Assembly (NCBI GenBank): GCA_019208055.1 | Contig: JAGXJF010003911.1 | Coordinates: 372,001-436,000, forward strand | DNA length: 64,000 nucleotides | Direction: 5' to 3' | Source of the DNA: Stipa capillata | Lineage: Eukaryota > Streptophyta > Magnoliopsida > Poales > Poaceae | In this document: positions 46,713-58,320 of the stretch, piece by piece | Position numbering within the stretch: position 1 is the first letter of the stretch | How the letters are laid out: each line of letters begins with the position of its first letter | Made by a program: the position numbers and the translations under genes | Notes under the pieces: generated by a model | Databases searched by the model: none | The model's input: the letters and a program-made list of their open reading frames with translations, nothing else | Told to the model about the DNA's origin: nothing

Positions 46713-48319
46713 CTCTCCTGACTGAGAAGCACTAGTCTGTAGCTCTACATCTCCAAACGTGCAATCACATATGTAACCTACTGTCAGGATGCTGAAACAA
46801 GCAGTTTTCTTGTTAGAGTGAAGGTACACGTCAAAGCCAGAATGGTTGGAGTGGCGCACTCTAAATTCCCTGTAGTGACACAAAGATGCTTAAATGAAGA
46901 CTTGCACTCTATCTGATCGAATTCTTGTGATATTGCTTCATGCTTCGTCTTGACCCTTCGTGATATCAGTCCAGATTCATGTGAACTCTGTGAACTAAAT
47001 ACATCAGTGCTCAGTGTAGTGAGCTTAGTATGTGCTCTGTAGTCGGTCCACATTCTTCTACTCTGTTATCCTTTCGTCCTTCTCTGTTACTAATTTCCAT
47101 TCAGTATTTTGTTGTGTAGCTAATGTAAATGCTAAGGATCTGACAGGAGGTTGCAAATTGCGACTAAGAAACGATGGCAGCTGGGATAGACTATTGTGTG
47201 TTGAACTGCTGATGCATTTTTTGTTACAATGGCACAATACCAGAATTTTGTCTTTCCATTTTTTTTTCCCGATTGAACGGTATTGGGTAACTATAATGGT
47301 TCTGAACCTTGCTAGGAATGACTTCGCTTGCTAGCACTACCTAATAATGCGCAGGTTTTTGCACTGCCTTCCTTGTCAGTTAACTCAGAAATTTAAACAG
47401 AACCAGGAATCACTGATACACGTCTAGAGATCAGTACGTGGTACTTATAAGAATAGAACTCAGACATCTGCGTCCAGAAATTTGAGGCCTTTGCGCGCCG
47501 ATGATGGCCAGGAATGCACGCGGCACGGGAGAAGGCCACCCACGGATGCAGGCATGCAGCAGCAGATACATGTACATACACTGCCAGCCACGGCTATCCC
47601 GGTCTGGTATAATTGGTTCTTCTGCTGCTATCTTTCGTGATGAGCTAGGCGTCTTCATAGGCGCTTCTTCTGTGGTCCACGAAGGATTATCTGATCCTGC
47701 CTCCTTGGAAGCAATGGCGTGTCGAGAAACTTTGGTTCTGGCCCAAGACATCTGATTACTCGTTGCATCATTGCGATTGATTGTATGAGTGTCCTTAAGA
47801 AGATTTTTGTGAATTTTTTTGAAAATAATCGACTGTTGATTAGCATTTCCAAAAAACTATCATGCAATAATAAAGTGTCGGCATTCCCTGCACGGCCAGC
47901 CATGGCGCCACCGGCACACAAGGCACTCCCCGCGCTAACGCAAGGAAGACGCGCGCAGGACTGGTCGTTCGAATCGGAGATGGCACTGTGGAAACAAAAA
48001 CGCAAAGCGGCGAGGAAACGAGACGGCATCGGACCTACCTACCTCGCAGCTAGCTTTCAATCCGATAGCAAGTCGGAGAGCCAACCTACGAACAGCGACT
48101 CGATCATGATCTTCCAACCCGGAGCACATGATTCACACCGCGTTGCATTCACGGTAGAAGCTCGATTTCAATCCGTGTCCGAACTCCTAACCGGGAATCT
48201 ACTTCTCTCTCGAGGTCATTCCTCTCCTCCATATATGCATGCATATGCGACTATGCGTAGCGCTCATCCCCCTGCTCCCCTCCTCGTCTAATCCCACCGT
48301 CTCCCTCCCCCACCTCGCC
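46713..48319. other. 3' UTR of PPR gene and intergenic up to kinase promoter
   Basis: No convincing gene. Open frames on both strands at 47431-48291 overlap one another. A GC-rich patch near 47900-48130 is open on both strands without domains. Confidence 0.45.
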
Positions 48320-48328
48320 ATTCCCTGC

Positions 48329-48364
<36 letters not shown>
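48320..48364 (+). repeat. CT microsatellite in the kinase 5' UTR
   Basis: About fifteen CT units ending in CTTTCCAGCAG just upstream of the kinase start codon. CT tracts are common in rice 5' UTRs and promoters. Confidence 0.85.
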
Positions 48365-48366
<2 letters not shown>

Positions 48367-48390
48367 AGCAGACGAGCAGTTAACCGCCAT

Positions 48391-49566
48391 ATGGCCGGCG
48401 TCTGCAAGCGAGCTGCTGCCGTCCTCGACGGCGGCCACGAGACCCAAGGATCCGCAACTTGCTGCAAGAGGAGGCGCATTCGCATCGGCAGCACCGCGGA
48501 CTACGAGGAGACGTCCTGCCTCGGCGAGGGCGGCTTCGGGTTCGTCGTCAAGGCGCGCCACCGCGTCAACGGCAAGAACGTGGCCATCAAGTTCCTCCGC
48601 TCGCCAGACGACACCGAGAAGCCCGCCGACGTCGGCGAACTGCTGCGGGAGGCAGGCTTCCTCGAGGCCTGCAGCGGAAATCCTTACCTCGTCGGTTTCC
48701 ATGGCCTCGTGCGCAACCCGACCACCGGCGACCTCTGCCTCGCCATGGAGTACGTCGGGCCGAGCCTCCACGCTTTCTTGCGGGAGAGGCGCTGCAGCCC
48801 GCTTTCGGAGGCGGCGGTGCGCTCCTTCATGTGGCAGCTTCTGACGGGGGCCAAGAAGATGCACGAGCGCCACATCGTCCACCGCGACATTAAGCCGGCC
48901 AACGTCCTCGTCGGGGAAGGCGGAGAACTCGTCAAGATCTGCGACCTTGGGCTAGCCATGTCCATGTCCAAGCCGCCGCCGTACGGCGAGGCTGGCACGA
49001 TGTCCTACATGGCGCCCGAGATGCTCCTGGGGAAGCCGGACTACGACGCGCTCGTGGACGCGTGGTCGCTCGGATGCGTCATGGCGGAGCTCATCACCGG
49101 CAAGACTTTGTTCCAGGGCGACGATGAGAATAAGATACGACAGCTCTGGACTATCTTCAACGTGCTCGGCATGCCGGACGACAGAACGTGGCCGGAGTTC
49201 ACGTCCCTTCCTCTCGCCGACGCGGTGCCGCGACTGCTGCTGGAGCAGCAGCAAAACAGGCTGCGGGGGCTATTCCCTGAAGAGAAGCTATCAAAGGACG
49301 GATTCGAGGTCTTGGAAGGACTTCTTGCGTGCAACCCCGACAAGCGGCTGACGGCGGCCGCCGCGCTCAAACTCCCATGGTTCGCTCCTCCTCGTCCCGC
49401 CACTGCTGCTAAGTTCGACGCGTTGGCGATGCCCAGGAAGGAGGCGGCGGCGGCGTTGCCCAGAAAGAAGACGCTGCGGATCAAGATCATCCCACCGGCG
49501 ATACCGAAGAAGAAAAATGTACTGAAAATTCCACTGGCGATATGGAACAACGCACAGCGGGTGTAA
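48391..49566 (+). CDS. CDK-like serine/threonine protein kinase
   Basis: Intronless, 391 residues. Kinase subdomains in order: glycine loop LGEGGFGFVV (44-53), lysine in VAIKFL (K67), catalytic HRDIKPAN (164-171, D166, N171), metal-binding DLG in place of DFG (185-187), activation segment ending GTMSYMAPE (202-210) and DAWSLGCVMAELITGKTLFQ (223-242). The HRDIKP form and the LFQGDDENKIRQLWTIFNVLG insert place it with CDK/MAPK-type (CMGC) kinases, near the rice CDKF-like expansion. There is no PSTAIRE helix. A basic nuclear-signal-like CCKRRRIRI precedes the domain, and the C-terminal tail repeats MPRKEAAAALPRKKTLRIKI. Most catalytic residues are kept, so activity is plausible. Lack of introns suggests a retrocopy-like or family-specific origin. 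Confidence 0.85.
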   Translation: MAGVCKRAAAVLDGGHETQGSATCCKRRRIRIGSTADYEETSCLGEGGFGFVVKARHRVNGKNVAIKFLRSPDDTEKPADVGELLREAGFLEACSGNPYLVGFHGLVRNPTTGDLCLAMEYVGPSLHAFLRERRCSPLSEAAVRSFMWQLLTGAKKMHERHIVHRDIKPANVLVGEGGELVKICDLGLAMSMSKPPPYGEAGTMSYMAPEMLLGKPDYDALVDAWSLGCVMAELITGKTLFQGDDENKIRQLWTIFNVLGMPDDRTWPEFTSLPLADAVPRLLLEQQQNRLRGLFPEEKLSKDGFEVLEGLLACNPDKRLTAAAALKLPWFAPPRPATAAKFDALAMPRKEAAAALPRKKTLRIKIIPPAIPKKKNVLKIPLAIWNNAQRV

Positions 49567-50866
49567 TTGTGATAGCCTGATAGGATCGATCCATTTAAAT
49601 GCTAGAAGTTGTCCTTCAATTGTAAATGTTGTAAATTGTCTCTAATTTGGAAAATAAATATATTTACTCTTGCCCTAACCTGTTTTTTGTGGACTCAAGA
49701 AGTATCATTGATAAAGGGGGGAAGTGGTGGAACTGAAGGTGTTTTTTTTAGAAAAAGATTAATAATTCGAGCGTTCATTGTTTATCTGTTGTTGCTGAAA
49801 GAGATGCTGTTTACTTTCTGTAATGGAATTTGTATCTTCGTTATGGAACTTGGATAACAGGATTTACAGAGTCGTATTTCCAGGTTCCTGCACATGTGCC
49901 TTCTGCACTGCCAGGCCAGGTTTGAGTATTTTGAACAAACTTATGGAGTGCATGGAAACGGCTTCTATGATCATGGGCTCCTCTGGTGGTTCCATCTCCT
50001 TCATAGGATCATTCCTGATTGCAATGTCGATGTATGTTGGCAGTGTGCCAAGGCTGATCTCCATCTTCGCCGTCACCGTCGACCGGAACGAAGCCGCCTA
50101 CTTCCCGGCTCATCATGCCGCGGTTTGATAGCGAACCTTGCACTGAAACTAGGGTGCGTCTCTGCGTTGTTCAAGCACCCAACTCTGAAGTAGGAATCAG
50201 GGAGATTATATTAGATGGTGCTCCAGGGTTGTCCCTGGAAAGCAGCAGGAGATGTTCCTACTAACAAGTATATATATATGCCTAGTAAATCGGGTGTTCA
50301 TCTGTACACCAGTGCGCCGGTGACGTGCTGCTGTTAAAAGTTTGAAGCAGGTACCACGTCCAATCGATCTGAAATCGAAACTCGGATAAAATGGAAGCAC
50401 ATCGAAATTATTATTTCCCTGTGTTTCTAAAACAAAATTCCCCTTTTAAGACGTCCACCGCAATGGTAGATGACTCGGGAGTCCGGATCATTTTCGATCA
50501 ACCAAAAGATCAATCAAACTGGACAACAGTTCTCACATGCAGTACTCCGTAACTAAAACAAGAAGATGCAGCAGTCCGTAACTAATCTACTACTCAGTTC
50601 AAAAGAAACTAAATGGATAAAAAAAATAAGAAGAGCTGCCGTAGCTCTTGCATAATGATTGTTCATTTGCAAAACCAAATTGATCAGCCGCATTTGACAT
50701 GTCTAGTCCATATCCTACTTAGCTAAACTAACCAATTATCATTTTGATGAAACATTGGGGATTTATTCAGGAATAACCTGGTTATAGTTATTAAAAACGA
50801 GAGGAGGAAGTACCTTTTCTGATACAAGACCAGCTTCAGATCCTCCAAAAGGGGATACACTGGAGC
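49567..50866. other. Intergenic, no gene supported
   Basis: Open frames at 49823-50193 overlap in three registers and have no recognised domain. 50200-50760 is AT-rich without features. Confidence 0.45.
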
Positions 50867-51152
50867 TGTTAGCGACACACGTGTCGGGATGTAAATTGCT
50901 CATCTCCAGCCATGTGACGACCGGATCGCTGAATGGATCGAGATCGCACAGATCAGCACAGTACCTAGGTAGAATTGGGATAAATTGGAGAAAAGGGGGT
51001 GAGAAATCAGACAAGGAGGTGAGGACAGAAGAAGAACAGGACATCGGGATAAGAACATTTCATTCATTTGATAAATGCATCAGGATTACAAACCTCCTAT
51101 TTATACTACTCCAATTAATCCCAAACAGCGGTGGCCCACGGCCCATCTGATA
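50867..51152 (-). mobile_element. Gypsy-type LTR, distal piece (split by the MULE)
   Basis: On the minus strand, TATAAATA at 51098-51105 is followed by a leader through TTTGTAATCCTGATGCATT and a pyrimidine-rich tract, ending CGCTAACA at 50867. The start of the same LTR (TGTGATGTCCTGG) and an adjacent polypurine tract lie on the far side of the Mutator-like element at 59578-59628. The continuity across the insertion supports an LTR, but the partner LTR is not in view. Confidence 0.45.
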
Positions 51153-51162
51153 GCGTAAAATA
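51153..51162. other. MULE target-site duplication (left copy)
   Basis: GCGTAAAATA precedes the left terminus. The identical 10-mer lies at 59568-59577. Confidence 0.93.
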
Positions 51163-51243
51163 GAATTTTTTTTAAATATTATTTTTTTTCTGTAAATCGC
51201 AGAAGTATAACACGATTTGAAAATATATCAAAAATCTCACTCG

Positions 51244-51430
51244 GTCGGCAAACCAAATGCCGAATAGGCCCAAGTCGGCTTAACAGATGCCGAATAGGCC
51301 CAAGTCGGCCTCTCAGCTGCCGAATAGAACCATGTTGGCGCCCCAGTTGCCGACTAGGGCCAAGTCGGCGTCCCAGTTGCCGACTTGCACCAAGTCGGCA
51401 TCCCAGCTGCCGATTTGCCCCTTCACTGCC
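51244..51430. repeat. Left subterminal GCCGA...TCGGC array of the MULE
   Basis: Six units of about 30 bp, each of the form TGCCGA-(about 12)-AAGTCGGC, for example TGCCGAATAGGCCCAAGTCG. Each unit is itself an imperfect inverted repeat. The similar array at the other end suggests transposase-binding or silencing-related sites. Confidence 0.85.
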
Positions 51431-51641
51431 TATTTATCCAGCGGCAGACCTCTGTCTGCCTCGCACTCACCGACGAGAGAGGTCTGCCTCCCACTCACTG
51501 ACGAAAGAAATAATAAAGAGAAGAGAAGAGCTTCGGATGTGAGTTGGAAGAGGGATTACGACAGGAGTGCTCAGGTGAGGTAAATATTTGTACTAATATT
51601 TTTAAGTTTGTTGGATTTACTAACCACGGCCATACTGTAAA

Positions 51642-52265
51642 ATGGTAGCAATGGCTTCATCTGGTTCGGACGACATGCCGAAGGAGAAGTTTCCTGCCGA
51701 TGTGCCGAACGGAGTTGAGGTTCCCCTCTGCTGGTTCCAAGATCCGTGCAAACTAATGGTGTCAAGAGAGATGTCGTACACCTACGGAAGAAGGTTCTTC
51801 ATGTGCGCTAACTACGATGAAGAGCCAGCGAATCTTGCCGTGCGCACACAGCGTCGCAGGGTAAAACACGCATTGCACCCAATAGTTCTTGCTTCCACCC
51901 GCTCGTAACAATGCAATACAGTGCTAACACTCATTTGTTTGCAGTCTCCTCCCACTATATGTGACTACATACAGTGGTTGGATAATACCCAATCGAAAGA
52001 GGATGAAGAACAACTGATGCGTGAGGTCTATTTTAGGCGAGATTACACTCTGCAACGCATGCACAAAGCGGAGGAGGCGGAGAAGCAGAAGCGTTGGTAG
52101 GAGCAGCTACGCAAGGAAAAGATGGAGGCGGAACGTCGAGCTGCGAAAGCACGTGAGGCTGAAAGGGCGAGGAAGCGCGAGATCGCGCGTCGCGCGAAGG
52201 AAGAAGGAGAGAAAGCTCACGCTCGTCGTATGAGGAAGGGAAAATATCTGAAAGGCCCTGAGTAG
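51642..52265 (+). pseudogene. GRF-type zinc-finger-like protein gene carried by the MULE
   Basis: Exon 1 is 51642-51860 and exon 2 begins at 51945 after a GT-AG intron (TTGTTTGCAG). Exon 1 encodes VPLCWFQDPCKLMVSREMSY followed by GRRFFMCANY; this C...GR.F..C pattern is that of GRF zinc-finger-like domains common in plant transposon proteins. Exon 2 encodes ICDYIQWLDNTQSKEDEEQ and then a long charged, Arg/Lys/Glu-rich coiled coil. An in-frame TAG at 52098-52100 comes after EKQKRW; beyond it the frame stays open to the TAG at 52263 with the same coiled-coil character, so the TAG looks like a nonsense mutation. A shorter functional product ending at 52100 cannot be excluded. GRF domains in other proteins bind single-stranded nucleic acid. 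Confidence 0.6.
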
Positions 52266-52475
52266 GTTGCCCTATTAGGTCGCTCGGTTCTATGGTTGTA
52301 TCATGCGAATGTTATCGTACCATCTACCCCATGTGTACTGATAACAATGTATCGTACTCGTACTCTAGATTTCGATCCAATAAATTAAGTGTTCCAGTCC
52401 AACGAAAAGTAGTAGAACTAAGATAGATAAATTTGAAAAGGATGTGCTCATAACTATCAGAAATAACTACTCCTA

Positions 52476-52944
52476 CTAGTCTCCCTGGGCAGGTCCTCCC
52501 GGGTCTCCCTGTCCACGTCCTCGATGCGGCCCCCTCTGCGGCCTCTTGCGGAAGTCGGAGTACGTCAACTGTCCCGGCGGAAAAATCGTACGACGGCCTC
52601 TACCTAGCAAGGGCGCATCAGGCTGAGGGGCGGTAGGCTGGGTGTCCTGCGTCGGTGGCGGCGGCGAAGACGGTGTAGGATACCCTAATCCCAACCCAGA
52701 ACTGTCAGCGGGGTCGAACTGAGTGTTGAAGAAGTATCGAGACGGGCTGTCCGAACTTCCTCCTCCTTGTGACCTGTGGGAGACAATAGGTCATGATTGT
52801 GTGCACAAATGTCGAATTTATTACGGAGGCACGAAAATATTACATACCAGGTGTGGGAATCATGGATGGCATCTCGGTAGGTGTCCGAAAAGAGCTCGAT
52901 GGCATGTCCCAGAGGAAGAGGCGACGGACCTCCTGCTGCGACGC
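52476..52944 (-). other. Proline/glycine-rich 3' part or tail of the PMD gene
   Basis: A minus-strand frame (52694-52476) encodes a Pro-rich then Arg/Gly-rich tail (PSSPPPPTQDTQPTAPQPD; RKRPQRGPHRGRGQGD). It could be a further 3' exon of the plant mobile domain gene. Splice sites to join it are not certain. Confidence 0.35.
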
Positions 52945-55227
52945 CTACCAGGACGACCCACCAGCCTGTGAAGGACCTGGGGGAGTAGGCTGCGGCGCCT
53001 GCCAGGACGACCCACCGGCCTGTGAAGGACCTGGGGGAGTGGGCTGCATCGCGAACGGCCTCCTTTGGAGGTGTGCTCCACGTCCTCTCTGCGGGTCGAC
53101 CACATCTGACGTCTGTGTGCAGGAAAGAGCGCGAAGCAAACTACGGCACAGCTCCTCCGCACGAGACCACGCAGTAGAGTCATCTCTTGTCCTCGATCTC
53201 GTCAGCTCGGTCGTGATGTGATCGTGAAGCTCACGTGCCACCTCAGTCTGCACGTACATAACATGTTGTTAGAAACGAAAAGAGTGTACAACACATATAT
53301 CCAAACAAGTAGTACAACGTACCGCATTGGCCCTCAAACGTGCACTCTCCAGTGGGTACAAATCCGTGGTCCGTGCCGGCTGGATCTCCTCACGCTCCAT
53401 GCGTGGTAGAAGGTACACGCGAGTCCGGGCAACGTACCACTGGAGGTAAGCCCGATGGGCTTGAAGGTCGAAGGCCCTAGACTCCTCCCAATAGTCCGCC
53501 GTAGCCGCCTCCCAAGCCTGAATATAAGGGTGCAGGAGTTGTGTCCACTCCTGTGGCCTAACACACCCCCCTCTACGAGACCAGCTGCAGAATTACAAAT
53601 TTCAAATGTTTTAGATACGTACATAATTTTGTTGAATCCAGAACACGAAGGTAAATTCGACGTACCCATGTGTGGCACGGTCCAGACAAAGTGCGTGTGC
53701 CGGTGGTCCGTCCTGGTGTAGCCCAAACTGTCGCATCACACGATGCACAGCGTAGTCCTCAACGAAGATGTCGAAGACCAACTTCTTCCTTGTCATCCAG
53801 TATGCTTCATACCTAGTGCACAATGGAGAAAGGCCGTGTGGAGCACGATAGAGCCTCGCGTCCTCAGTGTAAGGCTCCCACGTGACCTTCTCGTGAGACA
53901 AGAAGTCGAACTGCTCCGTGAACGCAAGGTAGCAGTTCCTCAACTGTGCAGACGCGAACTGAGGCTGTAAAACCAGAGTACACGTACGTAAGTGTGAACA
54001 ATCAAATGGATATAGCAAAAGCACGTATGATTGTAGGCACGAACTTACCCGACGCCATGTCCAAAGCGAACCGAACGTAGGTCCCCCCAGTGGGTTGTTG
54101 TGGTACAACTCTACTCCGTACGGCTCATCCGCGTTCACAAACGGTCTCCCTATAGGGAACTGCTCTTACGACCAAATCTGCAAAGTATGTAATGTAATAA
54201 CCCTAACGTACTGTGTAATATTCGTAACGTACTAGTACGAAGAACTAACCTGCAGCAGTAGGGGGCAGCCCAGTAACGACGGCTTCTTCGTACTCCTTGT
54301 GCAGGCGTCACATAACGCGCGCGTAGTGGCCGACAGAACGGCCAATCCCCAACTCCTGGGTGGGACATCACCGGGGTCCTGCGCGTCTGCTATATGTCTC
54401 GCAATCTCGATGTGACGGGCATCGACCGTGTCGCCGTGAGAGTTCGTGAATATCACGTAGCCAAAAAGACACATGATGTACACCTCCAATGAACGAGTGA
54501 CCTGGTGGTTCGTCAAATGCTCACCAGGCCAACCAAGCTCTGCTAGCTGCACGAAACGCTCAATTGGTTCAAACTTTCAAACATAACAGCACGACCGAGA
54601 TAGGTTATTCGCACTTATCTCAAACTGTCGGTACCACGCTCACTTCGGGCCGTGCTTGTGGTGCTCGTCGATAGGATGCAGGGGATTGTCGTGGGGACGA
54701 ACACCTGCGAAGCGCTGAACGAGATCTACCCACCAGGTGGGTGAAGCCTCCAAAGGTCCAACCGCTGTCCCCGCGATCGGGAGACCTAGCAGGTAAGAAC
54801 ACGTCCTGCAATGTCGGGGCCATCTCTCTCCAAGGAAAGTGGAAGGTATGGGTCTCCAAGCTCCATCGATCCACGAGGCACGTCAACAAAGCGCTGTCGA
54901 AAGGAAAACATCTAGACCTGACCTCCATGCCATGAGGTTCCTCGTCCTCACCGAGCAGCTGGTAGTCCTCGTCCGTGCCCTCCACCATCCGTGCCAGGGA
55001 TAGTAGACCCGCCCACTCCAACCTGTAAAATTGAACGCATATTACATATCGCAATGACTGGTTTACATGGTTATCGCGTAGACATACCTATTGATCCACG
55101 CTGGGTGAATCCTCAACGCCACACGTGGGGTACGGGTCCTGAAAACTGGGCTGAACTCGCCGTCCGCAATCTTCTTACCTCGGTGCTTACTGTCCACCCG
55201 CGCATCGAGCAACTCGAGGTCCGTCAT
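52945..55227 (-). pseudogene. Plant mobile domain (PMD) protein gene carried by the MULE
   Basis: Minus-strand exons: 55088-55227 (MTDLELLDARVDSKHRGKK...), a second from 55022 down to about 54620, 54250-54546, 54049-54177, 53666-53964, 53323-53584 and 52945-53247. Most have good GT-AG sites. PMD hallmarks: LLTCLVDRWSLETHTFHFPW, EMAPTLQDV, VYIMCLFGYVIFTNSHGDTV, WGLAVLSATTRALCDACT, FEKVTW-like HEKVTWEPYTED and VHRVMRQFG. PMD proteins (MAIN/MAIL family) affect genome stability and silencing in plants, and PMD domains also occur in transposons. Lesions: a frameshift just after LQDV near 54800, a TGA after KHGPK near 54650, and a TAA near the start of the 54177 exon. Exon 2's donor reads GAG|ATAAGT, as if GT had become AT. 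The last exon has a 54-bp tandem repeat. Confidence 0.75.
52948..53055 (-). repeat. 54-bp tandem repeat in the last PMD exon
   Basis: Units starting CCAGGACGACCCACC at 52948 and 53002, 18 codons each, encode repeated PTPPGPSQAGGSSW on the minus strand. Confidence 0.85.
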
Positions 55228-55578
55228 ACCTGCAAGCATGTACGTAATGTAATGTCATATCGTACAGCAACAAAATGTTCAAGTACATAATTAAATGGAA
55301 CAAAGCAGGCACGTATTACAAGTTCACTATAATTACATAATAGACCGGACAAAGCAAGCACATAATAGAAGTTCACTACAGTCATTACAAACATTTTGAA
55401 ACACAGTACGAAAGTACAACAAAGAAGTTCAATTACATAATAGACCGGACAAAGCAAGCACATATTAGAAGTTCACTATAATTATTACACACATTTTTAA
55501 ATTCCAACAGAGTAGTACATTACATAATTGGACTAATACAAATCATTACGTAGGACGTATCATTACGAAGCCTTGTTC
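55228..55578. other. Spacer between the PMD and transposase genes of the MULE
   Basis: AT-rich sequence containing a repeated phrase near 55305-55480 (CAATTACATAATAGACCGGACAAAGCAAGCACAT-type units, two to three copies). No coding frame supported. Confidence 0.5.
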
Positions 55579-58320
55579 TCACTTCGCGAAGTCATTATGT
55601 CCCCGCCCTAGTCCAGTCCCAATAGAAGGGATTGCCGATGTACTTGCTGTTGGATCACCTCCCGCTTGGTCCTTTAACTTGGGACAATGTTTCTTCTGAT
55701 GGCCATAAGCAGCACAATGCAAGCACTACCTTGTAGGGCCCCCAACCTCTGACTCATCCATGTCGTTGCGAATTCGACGAACTCTACGCCGTCCCTTGGT
55801 GTCACGAAGTAGGCTCCAGTGCGGTATGTACTCCCTTTGCTCCTCTTCTACTGTGGTGAAGTTGTCGACAGCACGGAAGCCAGTAATTTCACCGCTCCAT
55901 GTTGCAAGGATGGTCTCCTTTAAATAAAACGGTGACATGAAAGAGGTAGAGTCCATATCAATTAGCCCGCACGCGGCTAGCACATGTGAACACGGCATGT
56001 GTAGAAGAAAAGGTTTGTTGCATGTGCAGCTACAGGTTGGAATTTCTGCACAGCTGAACGTAACCTCGAACGTCCGAACCTCATTTGCGGTTCCAAAACC
56101 TGTCTTATCCCGTAGTCGAATTTCGTACCTATGTTGTAGGTTCCCAATCCGTATGACGGTGTGCATCTTCCCCTTTGCTATCTTCTGCTCCATGTATTGC
56201 ATCACAGTACCGCTGAAAGGCGTTTCCTTGTAGGTGCTCATGTGCAATGCAGCGGTCTGATACCTCTCTTGGAAGTACCGAATTGTCCCATGAAGTATGC
56301 TCTCCACTATAGCAACTAAGGGTAAACCGCGTTGTCTGCGAAGTACCCAATTGTACACCTCCATACCTCGCACCGTGAGTGTCGAAGAGCAAGGACCATC
56401 TCTCCTTCGGCTCATTCTCGATCCACTCGGAGAAGGTCTTGATTCGTCCACCCTTCTTCCTCTTAACACCAGGCGGGTCAATACTAGGCAGAGCACAGAG
56501 TTCTTTCGGCTCGTCGTCCGCTGCTACTTTAATTGCCGCGGCTTTCTTCTTTTGCTGAGTTAACTCTGTTTTTGTGAATTCGTCTAGCTTAGCCCACAAT
56601 TTGTAGAACTTCTTTTTGCTGATTTTGCTTGCATAGCCTCTTGAAGAGATTCATAAGACGCTTATTTCTGAACTGCTGGTAGAAATTTGCCCCGAGATGG
56701 CGAATGTACCAGCGGCTTTGCATATCAGCCCAGGGTTCAAGCTCATCCGGTGTGGGATTTGTAAGAGTCTTCACGGCCTTCAGTATACCGGGATGCCTAT
56801 CATGGAGCACGCACATGTTCGGTCGATTTTTGACGACACCTCGCTTCAGTCTTCTGAAGAACCATAGCCAGCTCGCGTAGTTCTCGCCTTCAACAAATGC
56901 GAAAGCCAGTGGAAGAATTTGATTGTTACCATCTACTCCAATAGCGGTAAGGATTTGCCCCTTATACTTGCCCATCAAGAACGTACCATCAGCACACAGC
57001 AAAGGTCGACAATGGTTAAATGCTTGAATGCAAGATCCGAAGGAGAAAAAAGCATGGTTCATCTCTTTATATCCTGGTGACTCGGATGACAAAGTATACT
57101 TGATGTCGACATACGTGCCAGGGTTCCTGCCTTGTAGTGTCCACAGCAGGTAGGGAAGGTTGTGATATGAATCTCTGAAATTCCCAAATCGCATCTCCAT
57201 TGCTTTCTGTTTAGCACGCAATGCCTTCCCGTAGTTGATTGAGAACTGGTACTTGTTCTTTATTGCTACTTGAATATGTTTCGCTTCCATATCTTTCTTT
57301 TGCACTATCTCGGCGAACATCAATCTTGCAATTAGACTTGAAGTCATGTTACGATGCTCTGCGAGGACGTTGGATCGAACACAGTTATGAGGCACTACTC
57401 TAGTAACAATTCAAGTCACTTCGTACTTCGGGACGTGAGCATGCACATAGCAAGGACAACCATTACTGCTGCACTTTGCGGTGTACTGGGTCGGGATAGA
57501 CACTTGAACATGAAATGTTCGTTGTGTGGACATACCCCCATAGAGCAACCGCATCTTTCAATTCGAGCTTGTTGCGATACATGGTGACATGTTTTATCTC
57601 ATTGCTTCTGAACTCCCACGATGACTCATGCCCATCTGTCACACGCATACCACCCAATAGTTCTTGGTCCCACCCGCTCAGAATTTGATGATCAGAAGGC
57701 TCCTCGTCCTCAGCACTATCTTCATCATCGTCCTCCTTGTCGTCATCTTGCGCAATACCCGCTAGATCTTCCTGCTCCATAGCCTCCACCAACTCTTCGA
57801 ATTCCTCAGCTTCGTCCACTCGCCCGGTAGGACAATGGTTACATCTCATTCCTCCAGGAATCACTGCTTCAGAATGATCTCCGACTCCGTACTGTGTTTC
57901 CCCTTGCGCTGATGCACTTATGTGATTTTCTTCATACGATGTACCAATATACCCGGTTGGATCTTTCGCAACAGCTTGCACCAAAGCAACAGGCTCATCC
58001 TTACGACCGCTGCAGACTCTAAGCCAAGAAGTCCACTCCTTCGTTCTTTCAACGGACATCAGATCCCAGCGCGGGGGACTTAAGGACATTGTGAACACAG
58101 CTTGAATGCTGACGCTATACATGTCTGTATCGAGACTAAAGCTACAGGTGAACCAGTCTTTAGCTTCTCTAATGTTCATAGACTCTGAATTTTGCAGAGG
58201 CAATACAGTGTAACTGAATGCACTAAGATCAACTCCATTCGAGTTCGTCCTCACTTCTCTAGGACCATAGAAAATCTTGAATCTCACTATATCAGACATT
58301 CCTGTCATCCGCAACATCAT
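55579..58320 (-). pseudogene. MURA-type Mutator transposase, disrupted
   Basis: The minus-strand coding region runs from an ATG near 58320 to a TGA at 55579-55581. The N-terminal part has an acidic stretch (EDDDEDSAEDEEP) and WEFRSNEIKHV. Then comes the MULE core: LLCADGTFLMGKYKGQILTA (first catalytic Asp), LPLAFAFVEGENYASWLWFF and VLHDRHPGILKAVKTL (second Asp), and a SWIM zinc finger CSCTCNKPFLLHMPCSHVLA. Near the end is a zinc knuckle CLHCAAYGHQKKHC. Lesions: a +1 shift near 57530 (after LKDAVALWG), a TGA about 57410, an extra A in an A-run near 56600, a frame change near 56350, and a TAG just before the zinc knuckle (about 55729). The enzyme is related to autonomous MULEs but this copy is inactive as it stands. 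Confidence 0.88.

Noticed and set aside
47431..48291. Possible gene between the PPR and kinase genes
   Set aside because: Overlapping frames on both strands with no domain, no splice partner and no consistent codon character.
48199..48882. 227-codon minus-strand frame opposite the kinase N-terminus
   Set aside because: Antisense shadow; the plus strand has all kinase motifs.
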